64,000 bases of DNA from Apophysomyces variabilis (taxonomy: Eukaryota > Mucoromycota > Mucoromycetes > Mucorales > Mucoraceae): the NCBI GenBank assembly GCA_002749535.1, contig MZZL01000409.1:860962-924961 (forward strand), given 5' to 3'. Below, in pieces: positions 37,602 through 47,935 of this stretch. A program made the translations under genes and the position numbers. Under the pieces are notes generated by a model. The model searched no databases, had not been told where the DNA came from, and saw only the letters and a program-made list of their open reading frames with translations. Within the stretch, counting starts at the first letter, position 1. Each line of letters begins with the position of its first letter.

Positions 37602-40529
37602 ATGGGACCGGAAAGTCAGATTAAACAAAAATTTATTGACGAACCTGTTGATCTTTATGCTTGCCCATCGATTTACGCACAAGATACCATATCTCAGTCT
37701 ATCCATCCCTGTTTAACTACATCACAAGCATCTCACCCCGTTCCTGGATCGCGCCGTCGTTCCATTGAGCATAAAACTTCATTTGATGCTAAATTGAAGA
37801 CCAGAGAAAACGATTTAGGGTATTTATTCTTTGAACATTATAATCACGACTTACCATAGCTTCAAAAACAGCTCTCCATTCTCCATTGTAAACAACTCCA
37901 TCGGCATTTTTCCTATGCGTCTCCATATATCCAAGTCTATCGATGTAAATACTGCGCAATATTATGAGCATGATAAGCAGACCCCTTCAACTGAAGGATC
38001 ATCATCCACTTTTACTACCTTGCACGGCTCCGATTCTTTCTCTGCCAAATCAGAGCTGCACGGTCAGGAAGGATTTTCAGACAGAGATAACCAACAAACA
38101 GGTACTACATCCGTGAATTATGCGTTCCACATGAAGGCATAATTGGTTTTTGGACAGATTGATATTTAATCAAGATTAGATTTTACACCACCATTTCAAA
38201 ACACCCCACCTCAGGTGCTGAAAAACGCTTCGTATTTCGACCAATTCGCGGCTTCAACCGAAAACTCATCATTGATATATAGCAATGATGAATACGCGAG
38301 ACAGGCAAATTGACTATAGCGTGTGGTTGTTCATATGTACTGACATTATCCATAGTTCTCGTCATCGCCTACATTTAGCCTATCATTATCTACACGCAAG
38401 CTTACAACAAAAAACAAGAGCTTCGAATCGCTCCGAAGTAAATCATGGGTTCAATATCTAGAGAAATCCAATGCCCCCTTGTCCAATCACAAATCAATCG
38501 AAGAATCTCATTATAATGGATGTACTCGGGCAGATTTCTATGGCCCAGCAAGGCGATACTCGCAGGGGTGGCCTACAACAAATGATATGAGGGATGGTGT
38601 AGTCGATCATCTTACAGCTGATATCCGGATAAAGAGCCGGCCTACGGCCTCACAATCTTATTCGGATCTTCACGCGGTAGCATCAAGAAATGTCAATGGT
38701 AATATCGTTACTAGTACATCTAGTCCGTTTGTAGAAGCAAGCAAAAATCAGTTATTGGATTTATGTCAGCAATATCAGCAGCTCGGAGTTTGCTCACGGC
38801 ATGAGTGCTGCTCTTATGCTCCTTCAATAGCTGCGTTGACGAATGGGATCCTATCTCCCTCTTTCTTGTATCCTAACCAAACATACGTGCCGACCAACAC
38901 AAATATCCTGACGCAGCATGTCTCATTGAATGCAGCAATGTGTCAACATTATGTTATAAATCCTCTCATGGATTCCTCGAAACGATCGATGAGTTATCTT
39001 TCAAACAACGCTCACGCTTTCAATTCGAGTATGCCTGCTCATCATTCTCGTTCATCCTCTCCAACGACGAAATTGGAAGGATTGGACACTGCTCAACACC
39101 GGCGTTCTTGCAGCGACCAAGAATCGAATCGACTTTTCGGCGCGAAATTAGAAGATTACTATGGTAAATTATACGAATTATGCAAGGATCAGAATGGCTG
39201 CCGATATCTACAGAGAAAAATTGAAGAGCAAAACGGTTTGTTAATACCAACGATTTTTGACGAGATACAGCCTCATCTGGTAGAACTGATGACTGGTAAG
39301 CTCGTGCTTTGACGAGATTCCATCTGACAACAAGTAGATCCTTTCGGAAACTATCTGTGTCAAAAGCTCCTTGAACGCTGTAACGATAGTCAAAGGAACG
39401 CCATAGTGAATATTGTGTCACCAGAATTATTTACAATCTCCTTGAATATGCACGGTACTCGTGCGGTCCAGAAGCTAATTGAATACTTATCCACTGCTGA
39501 GCAGGTTGATGTTGCATAGTATCAACATGTTAAGCTGATTAGCATCCGATACCTATTTAGATTCAAGCGGTGACAAAAGCACTCAATCCAAATGTCGTTG
39601 AACTCATCAAAGATTTGAACGGAAACCACGTCATTCAAAAATGCCTACACCGACTCCAGCCCGAACATAACCAATTTATCTATGACGCTGTGTGCGAGAG
39701 ATGTGTTGTTGTAGCAACTCACAGACATGGATGTTGTGTACTTCAGCGTTGTATTGATAACGCATCACAGCTTCAAAAGGTAACTCGTATTCAACATATC
39801 GATTTCTCGGGGCTAAATAATGAAATAGATACAACTTGTAAATGAAATCACGCGCAGTTCGTTACCACTAGTCCAGGACCCCTTCGGAAACTACGTTGTA
39901 CAATACGTGCTGGACCTAGGAGACGTCGGTTTCTCTCCTGCCCTTATACAGCGCTTTCTCGGCCACGTTTGTCAATTATCCGTTCAAAAATTTAGCTCAA
40001 ACGTAATTGAAAAGGTAAGAAGATGACTCTTTCTCCACAGCAGCCTATATTTCTATAGTGCATACGTGTCGCCGAGCCGGAGAACAGACGGTTGCTTATT
40101 GCAGAACTTATCGACTCTGATGCTATGGAGAAGCTCCTTCACGATTCATTCGCCAATTATGTCGTTCAAACTTCGCTCGATTACGCTGATATAGACCAAC
40201 GTGCCGAGGTTAGTTTTGCCAACCATGGGCATTACATACATAACAAACTACGGTAGTTGGTTGAATGCATACGCCCACTATTGCCTACTATACGCAGTAC
40301 ACCCTACGGCAAACGAATATATAGCAAAATTTATCGCGAACAGCAACCAACAGCAAACCGCTTGCAGCATCGTCAGAGAATACATTTTGGTGCTCAGTTT
40401 CCGCAGTCTAGCGGATCAAGACTGGACGGTATAATTCAAAACAATATCGTTCCTATTGACGGAAATTCTTGGAAGTACAACAATCTCACTTTGGTTGGTA
40501 ATGGCGCTGTTTATTCGTATAATTCGTAG
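37602..40529 (+). CDS. Pumilio/PUF-family RNA-binding protein
   Basis: PUF proteins bind 3' UTRs and repress or localise mRNAs in the cytoplasm. Clear exons are 37602-37819, 37860-38101, 38462-39295, 39338-39504, 39561-39779, 39829-40014, 40059-40208 and 40257-40529. The section 38102-38461 may hide another exon. About eight repeats start near 39160: CRYLQRKIEEQ, DPFGNYLCQKLLERC, MHGTRAVQKLIEYL, DLNGNHVIQKCLHRL, HRHGCCVLQRCIDNA, DPFGNYVVQYVLDL, KFSSNVIEKCIRVA, DSFANYVVQTSLDYA. The N-terminal half is long, Ser/Gln/Asn-rich and disordered, with a Cys cluster (LCQQYQQLGVCSRHECC) near 38765. The repeat order and stacked-residue patterns fit a Pumilio-type (Puf3/Puf4-like) protein. No stops interrupt the repeats. 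Confidence 0.93.
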
Positions 40530-42539
40530 GAATCCACTCTGTTACTATCCCGAATACCCTTGTAAACTTGTTAATCTGACCTATGTTAATCCTGATCTTT
40601 TCTTCTCCTTTGTGGTAACTTTGTATACATTACTAGTTCATAGTTTTTGTCATCTCCTACCATTTTTAAGCGGTTTTACCCTTTTGTTAAACTGTATCAT
40701 TGATATTCTATATGAGTCCTGTTGTATCGCTTGTTTTAGAATTTTAAGCAAGATAATGAAAAATGAATGTAACTTATATGTTCCTTAGAATATGCAATAG
40801 TGACGAATGCAACGGTGTTTAAATTATAAATAATGCAATGCTTGCACGATCGCCCGATCCAAAGAATAAATAATATCCAAGTTGTCAGTGGAAATAATGG
40901 AAACGTTGTCGGAATTGCTGTTAACCTGGAATAGAGCAGGACCACTAGTGAGCATCTTTACAGTTGATCTTGTCCTAGGATATCTAACGGATTTAAACGC
41001 AATTACATTGGTCGCCGCGTCTCATCCGTTGAATAGAACTTAAAAGCGCAACGGACAGAGACATCCTGCTGGTTAAGTTAAATAATTATCTACTTGCTGA
41101 GTTTGAGCCTTGGATACGATTCATTACGTTATTCAACTTGTAATGATTGATCTCTTGTGTGACAAGGAATTTTAAAAAAGATAAAAATCATTGTCCATTG
41201 ACTATTTATTTCTTAGCTACCCTTGATCCCTAATGGATTTAACCGTTGCCAGTAGGAAAATATCGCGCGTCACAAAAATTTATACCCGTGTCGTGGCCGG
41301 CAGTAGGTACCGGCAAAATATTCGCTTATTCCTATTCGTTCCTATTCGTGTTCGTTCATCTAACGAACAAATAAGAAAGCTTATCATTGTGAATCGAGCC
41401 AATATGAGTATTTTGATTTTAGTTAACGAACAACTCAAATATCGCCAGAAATGTTAGAATAGTAAACGAATATCCGTTTATTCGTTCGTATCCATTCATG
41501 CCGATGCCTAGGCGTGATAGAAAAGGAAATATAACCAGAACCGAAAAAAGGTTAGAGTAAGGTCTCTATACGTGACGAAGATTGATTAGCTTTGGTAAAT
41601 AGGAATCAATCAAAGCAGGCATTTGCAGTATGATTTAGCAAACTGACAGTACCGTACATGACGTTGCAGTAAAAATTTCCAAGTAGCAAAGGTATATCCA
41701 AACACTCAAAGATGACGGCTATTGTGCTATTGGATAAATTAGAAAATCACCTCTATCAGAGTCATTGGATACAAGGATCAGCCTTCTTGCGGCAATGAAG
41801 TCAAGACTGAAAGAATCATCATTAGTTGATGCGGTCTTTGCTTCTCCTTGTTGTCGAGCCTTTGGTCCATTAGAGAAAATAGATTGGAAAAAAGACGAGG
41901 TCTTTGAATAGCTTGACGTAGCTGGGGACATTCAAGATAAAGTGAGAAAAAAAAGTACAAGTTCAGCACATTAATAAATACTTCTTCCTTTTTTCCCTTA
42001 GACTTGCGAGCATTTATCGTCGGGAAGGATAAAGTTTGTCTGGTTGCTTTAGACTATGCAGATTTGACTACAAACTGTGCTGATTTGGGACAGTTTCTGC
42101 GGTAAAGAAAGAGACAAAATAGTAAGAATCGAATTTTCATGATATTGTAATTGATAGGGAAAACTTTCATACCAAAAAGATTTATCATTGATTTGTTTCC
42201 ATATACCCAATGAAATGAAAGTGTACGATTGCAATGAGCTCTTGAAAAAGCTCGAAAATACTAGAAGACTTCGACTGCAGAACAATCCCGTAACAAAGAA
42301 ATAAATGGCCAGTATTTACAATATAATAAATGGAAAAACACTAGTTCACGAATATATCATTTAAACAACGAAAGGAAAGTCTGCGATAATTGTCAACGTA
42401 ACTAGCTTAAATTATTGACTATTATGTTAAGATATACAAGAGAGGCTTGTGCTGTTTAAAGGAAGCCATGATTTTCAAACATATTGATCCTCGTTCTCAA
42501 TGACCTGAGGATTATTTAGCGAACAAAATAATTACGGAG
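40530..42539. other. AT-rich spacer with one copy of a flanking repeat
   Basis: Holds the PUF 3' region, a short ATTCG-rich simple-sequence stretch (about 41310-41370, TTCCTATTCG repeated), and the left copy of the repeat described at 41218. No gene is supported. Confidence 0.5.
41218..41279 (+). repeat. Left copy of a diverged direct repeat flanking Fanzor copy C
   Basis: TACCCTTGAT followed by TTGCCAG and GAAAATATCGCGCG matches 44150-44231 in the same order at roughly 75-80% identity. The two copies bracket about 2.9 kb containing Fanzor copy C. Confidence 0.6.
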
Positions 42540-43620
42540 CTGCTCATTATGCCAACATATCAGCTTCCTCAATTATGTGAGATGTTGTTCATAACTGCCT
42601 CATATGGTGACCAAATTAGAGAAATATTTTGTATCTAGGAACGCTAACCATGCCCTAAATTTGATAAAAGGAGAAACTAGAAGACAGTTAGCGAAATGGA
42701 AATTGAAAGTCATCTAGAGTCTGGGAAAACAGCAGCAGTGGAGGGTTATAATACATACTTGCAAAATATTTTTCTCCATATGGACACACTTATCCGTTTG
42801 TACAGACCTGAAACGGGAGAGAGAGCGTCTCACAGATACCAAGGCGTGCAAAGAACAAGAGAAGAAATGGTCAAAATACTAGCATTTGGTGGTAAAAAGT
42901 ACAACTGTAGCAGACGGAAACGGACGAGATCGAACAGAAAAGCCCGGAAAAGGAAACGAAAAAGTCGGAAGAAGCAGGTCAATAAAGATTCAGAAGTTGG
43001 CAATCCGTTGCACCAAAGGTTAATATTTATCTGCATGACAGTTCGTTACCTGCAGTAATTAACAGTTAATTGATAGCCTTCCCCAGCCAAATACATCTAC
43101 GGAGAGCAGTATGCTTAACTAAACCAAGCGTTTACCTCACTGGAGGCAAAAGAAATTCACTGTTGAAAGGAAAGTGCCACTCATTGTATTTGGGGACAGG
43201 ATGTTCAACGATCGATGCAACTACAAAGGACACCGAAACGGAGTTGTGAACATGCTATGGAGACTTTGAAACAGAGAAGAAACCGCGAAAAACTAGTGGT
43301 GCTCATGATTGATGATTACCTTTCCTACAAGTAAGTTAAACCGCTGATAGTAATATAATGCTCATAAATATCATTTAGGTATGCCATATCTACAGGTGTA
43401 GGTCGTTGGAAAAGCTCACGACTGCCGATTGCGTTTCATATCATTGCATCTTGGTCTGCAAAAACTACAAGATGTTATGGGACAGAGACGTCATGGCTGG
43501 TAAGAATCTATTCTGGATTGCGAAGTGAATTTGGTCTGGACAAGAAAGACCAAGAGAATTTGCACGGCCCTCATTAAATCAATATAACCCCGTTACGAAT
43601 ACGGTTGGTCCCTCCGTGCA
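42540..43620 (+). pseudogene. Decayed Fanzor-like nuclease gene, copy C (C-terminal half)
   Basis: Same sub-family as copies B and D, but only the nuclease half is recognisable. FITASYGDQIREIF (about 42590) aligns with the post-RuvC-I part of copy D, but the catalytic DPG is gone. The open frame 42696-43058 contains YQGVQRTREEMV, FGGKKYN and a Lys/Arg-rich insert. RuvC-II follows after a frameshift as VPLIVFGDRM...VVLMIDDYLSYK, where the usual Glu is Asp (43304-43319). After a probable intron come LEKLTTADCVSYHCILVCKN and LWDRDVMAGKNLFWIA with an in-frame TGA. The second zinc-ribbon CxxC has lost a Cys (CKNY). Confidence 0.72.
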
Positions 43621-44259
43621 GTTTTACGTTGTACGTTTAATGCATTAATCAATTGTCGTAATCGGCAGACTTCCTGGAACTGCGCTTACTCTTGCGCATT
43701 GTACAGTTAAACCTGGTTTCATTATTACGCACGATACTTTTCAGTCTAACTGGACCAAAGATTCACATAGTAAAAGGACAAAATTTTTATTCAAAGACAC
43801 TAAGTGTCCTTTTATAAATGTCAAACGAAAGCCGACATCACTGGTGCCGTAGTACTGGCTGGTAATTGTGTCGTGCCTGCAAAATTGTAGTGACACAAAG
43901 CTTTTGGTCAGATCGGCCTTGGTCCAAAAACGGCAAACGTCTAGCGCATCGGTCCTTATCACAAAACAGCAACATCTCCAGGAAGACCATGTTCAACGAA
44001 ATATTACATAATCTCTTGTCCGTTTATTTTACTTATTTTGAATGCTCGGCCGTCTCGGTATTGTTCCAATTAGTTTAGAAAAAATATAAATATCCGTAGA
44101 TTTGTTTAGCAATAAAGAGAATCATCCATTTATTCTCTATCTCTTTTGTTACCCTTGATTCTCAGTGGGTTTGACCTTTGCCAGGAAGAAAACCCAGATC
44201 AGGAAGAAAATACCGCGCACGACAGAAAAATAAAAAAAAAATTTGACATTGGCTCAAAA
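43621..44259. other. Spacer with right copy of the flanking repeat
   Basis: No supported gene. Contains the repeat copy at 44150-44231 immediately next to the tRNA terminator. Confidence 0.5.
44150..44231 (+). repeat. Right copy of the diverged direct repeat
   Basis: Matches 41218-41279, with an extra internal 18-nt duplication built on AGGAAGAAAA. It ends about 30 bp from the 3' side of the tRNA-Cys gene. Confidence 0.6.
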
Positions 44260-44331
44260 AGGGACCACCGTGGTTTGAACACGGGACCTTGGGATCTGCA
44301 ATCCCCTGCTCTACCACTGAGCTATGACCCC
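44260..44331 (-). tRNA. tRNA-Cys (anticodon GCA)
   Basis: On the minus strand a 72-nt cloverleaf folds. The acceptor stem is GGGGTCA with TGGTCCC (two G-T wobbles). The D arm is GCTC-AGTGGTA-GAGC, the anticodon loop TTGCAGA with anticodon GCA, and the T arm CCGTG-TTCAAAC-CACGG. The gene has no intron and no encoded CCA. A T run follows directly, serving as the Pol III terminator. The bottom pair of the anticodon stem is G-A, a single mismatch. Internal A-box (TAGCTCAGTGG) and B-box (GTTCAAACC) promoters are normal. Confidence 0.93.
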
Positions 44332-45587
44332 CGGCACGCTTGACAGCTTGTGTGATATTTTTTCAGGCCTCACCACCCGAGTAAATGCAACATGGAAAGA
44401 ATGAAAAGATGGAGCCTTTGGGAGTAAGAATGGTGGAAAGTTTGTCTTGATCTTCAAGAAGTACACGGCTAGGTACACTACACGTTGGCCTAGGTGCGCG
44501 ACCTTTGCTCTTGGTTTGGTGCACACCTGCCTTGTACGTGCACAACTCCTACGGACCTGGTTGGTACACCACAATCAATTATTTGTACACGCACATCCGC
44601 TTCGGACGTAAATGGTCATTTGGTGTAACTTGGAAAACACAACTGAATCCTTCCTCCCATTCTTTCCCAGTGATCGCATGCTTTTCCTAACCCATGTCCT
44701 TAGCGTTTACCTCCGTTTTGTATGGTTTCAATTTTAAGTTAGTTCTAGTGAATTCCCCTCTTTGGTCGAATAGTTTCAGAGGAAATAAAGACACGGGAAA
44801 GGACCTCTTTCGAAAAAGAGGAGGAGGAATTTCCGGAAAAAAAGAACCTTTTGAACCAAAAAGAACCGGAACCGTATTGTACTTGCAAACATCTTTTCTG
44901 GGTACAGTGAATTTGGAGTGTCTTTGAGATTGCTTTTGAGAAAGGATCTAAGGAACTCATCTTTACTGCTAAGATCGTTTGAAGTGACATTGTTTATTTG
45001 GTGAACTCCCTTTGTTATCTTCCTTCATATATTTTATTTTGTTTTCACACTCTTCTACTACCCTTCGTTATATCTTTTCCTTAACCCGACCCTCCCTCAA
45101 TTGTATTTGTTTGAACAGTTGATATTTTGTGAATTCATTATTCACACTTGTTGTTGTTGTACTTTTGTGTCTTGTACTATTTTATTTATTTCTATCCCCA
45201 TCCTTCTTTTGTACTTACTTGTCACAGTACATAAGCACCGCACGTGTCACGCTCTTTCGCTTTTTCATCACTTTTTTCGACTTCACGAAAGAAGTGTTCC
45301 TTTCATCTTTAAAAAAAAGTGTTCATCCGTCCTTTATTTTTTGATATATTGTTCTCCCCGATTTCCACTTTACTATATCTCAATTTCAGTGCGTGTTAGC
45401 TTAAACTTTTCCCTGTTTTTACATCAATTTTCTGAACGTTCGAAAAAAATTTTATCAGAAAGAAAAAGGATTTTTTTCTCAAGTTCCCCTCCCCCTCCCT
45501 CTTCTTCAATCCCCGCCCTAAATTTTTCTTCCCAGGTGCACCCCTCCCTTTGATATTCAATCTCAACAGGCGCCTTTTTCAGAAATT
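44332..45587. other. Spacer and pyrimidine-rich leader of the LINE
   Basis: From about 45000 the plus strand is strongly pyrimidine-rich and probably is the 5' UTR/promoter of the LINE. No independent gene is supported; long frames here are low-complexity Phe/Ser/Leu. Confidence 0.45.
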
Positions 45588-46499
45588 ATGCTGTCTGATT
45601 TTACTACTGCTCTTCAGGACATGCAATCTCAAATTGCTGCCTTAGTTGCCCGTGTTTCCTCGCAAGAGGAACAATTGACTAAACTTCAAGACTTGGTTCT
45701 TGAAAACAAGCAGCTTCATGAAGAGGTTACTTCTCTAAAAGCCCGTCTTACTGCTGTCTCCAAGGATACTTCCTTTATTTCCTCTTCTTCCAACGCTCCC
45801 TACACTGTTTCTCCTTCTTCGTCAGCTATTTTCAATAGCACAGAATCATCGACCTGGGCAATGGTAGTAAAAAAGCATCGTCCTCCCCATCCACCTGCTT
45901 CTGAGCGAAAACAGGCTGCAGCTGCTCATGGTTTCCAAATTCCATCTGGGCCGCAAGGATTTGGCTATATATTTATTCCGTGTGCAAAACGCATGGATCG
46001 TCCTGAAATCCGCCGCTGTCTCCGCAAGCTTGGGCTGGAATCTGCTCGTATCCTCGATATTTCTTTTCTTACATGTAACGTTATTGGCCTTCTTGTTCAT
46101 GCTCAGTACGAACCTGTTGTAAAAGAACTTTTACAAAAGGTTAAAGTCACTATTCTCTCTGACTTTGATCCAGTGGACCCCTCTCATCTGGCCGATCCCC
46201 AATTTAAAGATTTACCTGATGCTGAACGCGCTGCCCACGCTTTACAACTAAATCACCAGCGTTGTATGAATGCTCTGAAATTCATACGCCCTCCTGTTGC
46301 TGCTGCTGTCTGTCGTGACTTTTTTCAAGCAGGGTGGATCTCAGATGAAGATGTACAGTCTGTCCTTGCATCTGCCTATCCGCCCCGCGACCGCGATAAT
46401 CCTGCTGCTGGTTTCATCAAACTGATGCCAATGAAGATGATGATAAAATACTCAATGACTATTCCGCTGCCTCTGCTTTCTCCACTCCTCAATGAGTGA
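45588..46499 (+). CDS. LINE ORF1 nucleic-acid chaperone-like protein
   Basis: 303 aa, intact. The N-terminal coiled coil (residues about 8-60, SQIAALVARVSSQEEQLTKL and ENKQLHEEVTSLKARL) should trimerise as in other LINE ORF1 proteins. A Ser/Pro-rich linker is followed by a compact domain (residues about 115-220, GFGYIFIPCAKRMDRPEIRR to VKVTILSDFDPVDPS) resembling an RRM-like fold, and then a helical C-terminus. It would bind the element's RNA. ORF2 starts 8 nt before its end, in a different frame, suggesting reinitiation-type translation. Confidence 0.82.
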   Translation: MLSDFTTALQDMQSQIAALVARVSSQEEQLTKLQDLVLENKQLHEEVTSLKARLTAVSKDTSFISSSSNAPYTVSPSSSAIFNSTESSTWAMVVKKHRPPHPPASERKQAAAAHGFQIPSGPQGFGYIFIPCAKRMDRPEIRRCLRKLGLESARILDISFLTCNVIGLLVHAQYEPVVKELLQKVKVTILSDFDPVDPSHLADPQFKDLPDAERAAHALQLNHQRCMNALKFIRPPVAAAVCRDFFQAGWISDEDVQSVLASAYPPRDRDNPAAGFIKLMPMKMMIKYSMTIPLPLLSPLLNE

Positions 46500-47883
46500 G
46501 ATTCTCCCATTTACTATAGGCCTATGGAATGCAAATGGCCTTCAACAGTCTGTCATTAACGATGTTCTTCACCATTCTTCCTCCTTTGACCTTTTATTTA
46601 TTACTGAAACGTGGCTTCTCTCTCCCTCTATCCTTCCCATCACTTGGCAGCAATTTCATTTATATAGACAACCAGTTGCTGGCAATTATCATGGTTCTAT
46701 GGGTATTTCCGCTCTTATTTCCTCTTCCTGTCCCCTTCCAGTATACCGTCTTCCCTCCCCTTCTAATTATGCCTTGATTCTCTAATTTGGTCCTCTTCGA
46801 TTAATATGTCTTTACCTTCCCCCTTCTCTTGACAACACTGCTATTTCTTCTCTCATTAATTCTCTTCCCTTAACACCCAACACAATTATTTGCGGTGATC
46901 TCAATGCCCAATTTGGTTCTTTAACTGGCAACACCCGTTCAAATTCCCATGCCCCTATTGTCCAAGAATGATGCGAGACATATTAACTTGAGATTCTCAA
47001 CTGTTCTCTAGCCTACAAAGTTCCCAATCTCCTCTCCTTTCATAATGGAGAATCAATTCAAAGTATTATTGACCTTTTTATTACTAACTGCCGCCCTTCT
47101 CTCATTAACCCCACTATATCTATTGAACTTGACCTTTCCCTAAATTCTGATCACAAACTAATGTCACTCTCTTTTATCTTAGACTCTGACATTGTTTTTT
47201 CTTCCCCTCCTCCTCCTTCCAGCCGACGCACTTGGCGCCTATCCCGCCTATCGGAAGCAGATCCTTGCTCTCTCTATGTTTCTAATTTTTCTTCTTTTAC
47301 TTCTTCCCTATCCACCGAAATTGCTACCTTTTTACGTCATACTACATCTAATCCTTCCCCCACCCACCCTCTCCTTTTGATCCAGTCATCCATTGATCAA
47401 TTTGCCATGCAATTGAATCAAGCTATCTATGACTCACTTGATTCCTCGGTTGGTTCTCGTCCTCCCCGTCCTGCCTCATGGAAAAAGTACTGGAATGCTG
47501 ATATCCAAGCAGCTGCCGCCCGCCGAGACCAATGCTACTGTCAATGGCGTCAGGCCATTGGCATGGATAAAGTACTTTGGTGGAATCGCCATCAAGATGC
47601 TGAGACCTCGTTCCACTCCGCCATTAAAGCTGCCAAACGAGCATCTTAGCGTGCATATTGTCATTCTCTCGAAGTGGACTTTGAGAAGACCACATCTAAA
47701 ATCAAGTCTCTCCATCACCGTCACAACAATCACCACACCTTTACTCATGTGGATAGACCTCAAGCTGCAGCTGAGATGGTGTGTGACCATCTTGCTAACG
47801 TTTTTTGCTGGATCTCCCCTGGAAACTCTTCTGGCGCAGATCCATCCCTCATTATACCTGTACCATCTGGTGGCGGATTTTAA
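46492..47883 (+). pseudogene. LINE ORF2, endonuclease part only, with stops
   Basis: Starts with MSEILPFTIGLWNANGL and carries the Glu of ITETWL, the Asp-Asn of GDLNAQFG and the final Ser-Asp-His of NSDHK, so the endonuclease active-site residues are preserved. The frame has several stops (first near 46783). It breaks off before any reverse transcriptase motif, and the downstream sequence is unrelated. Confidence 0.85.
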
Positions 47884-47935
47884 TAGAGAAGGTGACGATC
47901 CACGATCACCTGCGCGAACTTCTTCCTCCTAAATT

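Larger units (their letters stand above)
45588..47935 (+). mobile_element. Truncated non-LTR retrotransposon (LINE) with ORF1 and APE-type ORF2
   Basis: ORF1 (45588-46499) is followed, with overlapping start and stop, by ORF2 beginning at 46492. ORF2 starts as an apurinic endonuclease domain (LWNANGL, LFITETWL, IICGDLNAQFG, NSDHKLMSL). It is broken by in-frame stops near 46783, 46970, 46982 and 47647, and a frame change precedes the stop at 47881. The reverse transcriptase domain is absent, so the copy is 3'-deleted and dead. The arrangement is that of LINEs in the L1/Tad-like range. Confidence 0.9.

Noticed and set aside
44146..44343. Plus-strand open frame across the tRNA
   Set aside because: It crosses the tRNA-Cys gene in antisense and has no independent support.
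45101..45553. 150-codon Phe/Ser-rich frame before the LINE
   Set aside because: Low-complexity translation of the pyrimidine-rich leader, not a protein.
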